A stretch of 6,315 nt of DNA from Acidobacteriota bacterium (GTDB taxonomy: Bacteria > Acidobacteriota > UBA6911 > RPQK01). The notes under the pieces are model-generated. The model did no database searches. It was not told where the DNA came from and saw nothing but the letters and a program-made list of their open reading frames with translations. Positions 6,095-6,315 of this stretch are shown in pieces. The position numbers and the translations under genes were made by a program. The stretch covers positions 1-6,315 of the forward strand of contig RPQK01000473.1 of assembly GCA_003819755.1 (NCBI GenBank), given 5' to 3'. Each line of letters starts with the position of its first letter. The stretch's first letter is position 1.

Positions 6095-6164
6095 GAAAGG
6101 ATGAAGGATGAAGGATGAAGACCACCCGAATCTTCATCCTTCATCCTTCATCCTTCATCCTTTC
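6095..6164. terminator. Heptamer-built long hairpin between convergent genes; possible bidirectional terminator
   Basis: Directly after the TAA, the purine arm 6097-6121 (tandem GGATGAA units) is perfectly complementary to the pyrimidine arm 6131-6155 over 25 bp, with the 9-base loop CCACCCGAA. The right arm has one extra 7-base unit; a register with that unit bulged would also let GAAAGG (6095-6100) pair with CCTTTC (6159-6164). It nearly fills the 72-bp gap between the convergent second gene and era, a usual place for a shared terminator. It lacks the T-tract of a standard intrinsic terminator on either strand. The structure is seen directly; its function is inferred. Confidence 0.5.
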
Positions 6165-6166
6165 CC

Positions 6167-6315
6167 TCACGCCTGCCACATCTCGTCCAGCAACTGGTCG
6201 AGGTTGCGCCACCCGGGGACCACTTTGACATTCAGATCAAGGTAGAGCTTGCGGATTCCGAGGAAAGACTCGATGTCCTGACGGGCTTCGATGCCGATCT
6301 GCTTGATCATCTGAC
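6167..6315 (-). CDS. era: GTPase Era, C-terminal KH-domain fragment (gene continues past right edge)
   Basis: The minus strand encodes the last 48 residues of a protein, beginning QMIKQIGIEARQDIESFLG and ending DEMWQA before the TGA at 6169-6167. MIKQIGxxAR followed by DIExFLG, LYLDLNVKV and a Trp-Arg (GWRN) is the typical end of the KH domain of Era, just after its GxxG loop. Era is an essential GTPase that binds the 3' end of 16S rRNA through this domain and assists 30S subunit assembly; the GTPase domain lies outside the window. The gene converges on the repeat-protein gene and looks like ordinary chromosomal core DNA, so the window is probably chromosomal. The recognition rests on 48 residues but the motif order is distinctive. 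Confidence 0.88.
   Translation of the reverse strand, partial: QMIKQIGIEARQDIESFLGIRKLYLDLNVKVVPGWRNLDQLLDEMWQA

Noticed and set aside
2873..6155. CRISPR array or insertion sequence
   Set aside because: The short repeats are contiguous heptamers without spacers, and no transposase or terminal inverted repeats with target duplications are visible.

Overview
The window is high-GC bacterial DNA (about 60% by eye). It holds two very long tandem paralogous genes on the + strand and, converging on them from the right edge, the 3' end of era on the - strand. The lineage cannot be fixed from this sequence. The C-terminal module with SGYFWFF / LDGRGVN / TDTxTGAV motifs is something I recall from secreted proteins of Acidobacteriota and similar environmental, often uncultivated, phyla; that is memory, not a search result.

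Layout. (1) Positions 2-2872: a 5'-truncated gene for a secreted repeat protein, whose signal peptide lies off the left edge. (2) Positions 2873-3139: a 267-bp gap that starts with an array of GAAGGAT heptamers and an imperfect hairpin, and ends with a strong Shine-Dalgarno site. (3) Positions 3140-6094: the complete second copy, 984 residues, with an N-terminal export signal. (4) Positions 6095-6166: a second heptamer array that folds into a perfect 25-bp hairpin and fills the gap between the convergent genes. (5) Positions 6167-6315: the last 48 codons of era, the ribosome-assembly GTPase.

The two large proteins share one architecture: an export signal (seen only in copy 2), a linker ending in TPADANWSDVF, fourteen units of about 47 residues that look like beta-propeller blades (NHL/Kelch/Rax2-like), and two copies of a roughly 100-residue beta-rich module with a short probable helix between them. 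The second C-terminal module is about 91% identical between the paralogs, while the blades range from about 77% to under 50%. The 3' heptamer element is present after both genes, so the duplicated segment probably included gene plus 3' hairpin. No enzyme motif is visible. A cell-surface or secreted binding or structural role is an inference from architecture only.

The most interesting points are the 14-unit array with its degenerate midpoint unit, the uncharacterised paired C-terminal module, and the duplicated heptamer hairpin.
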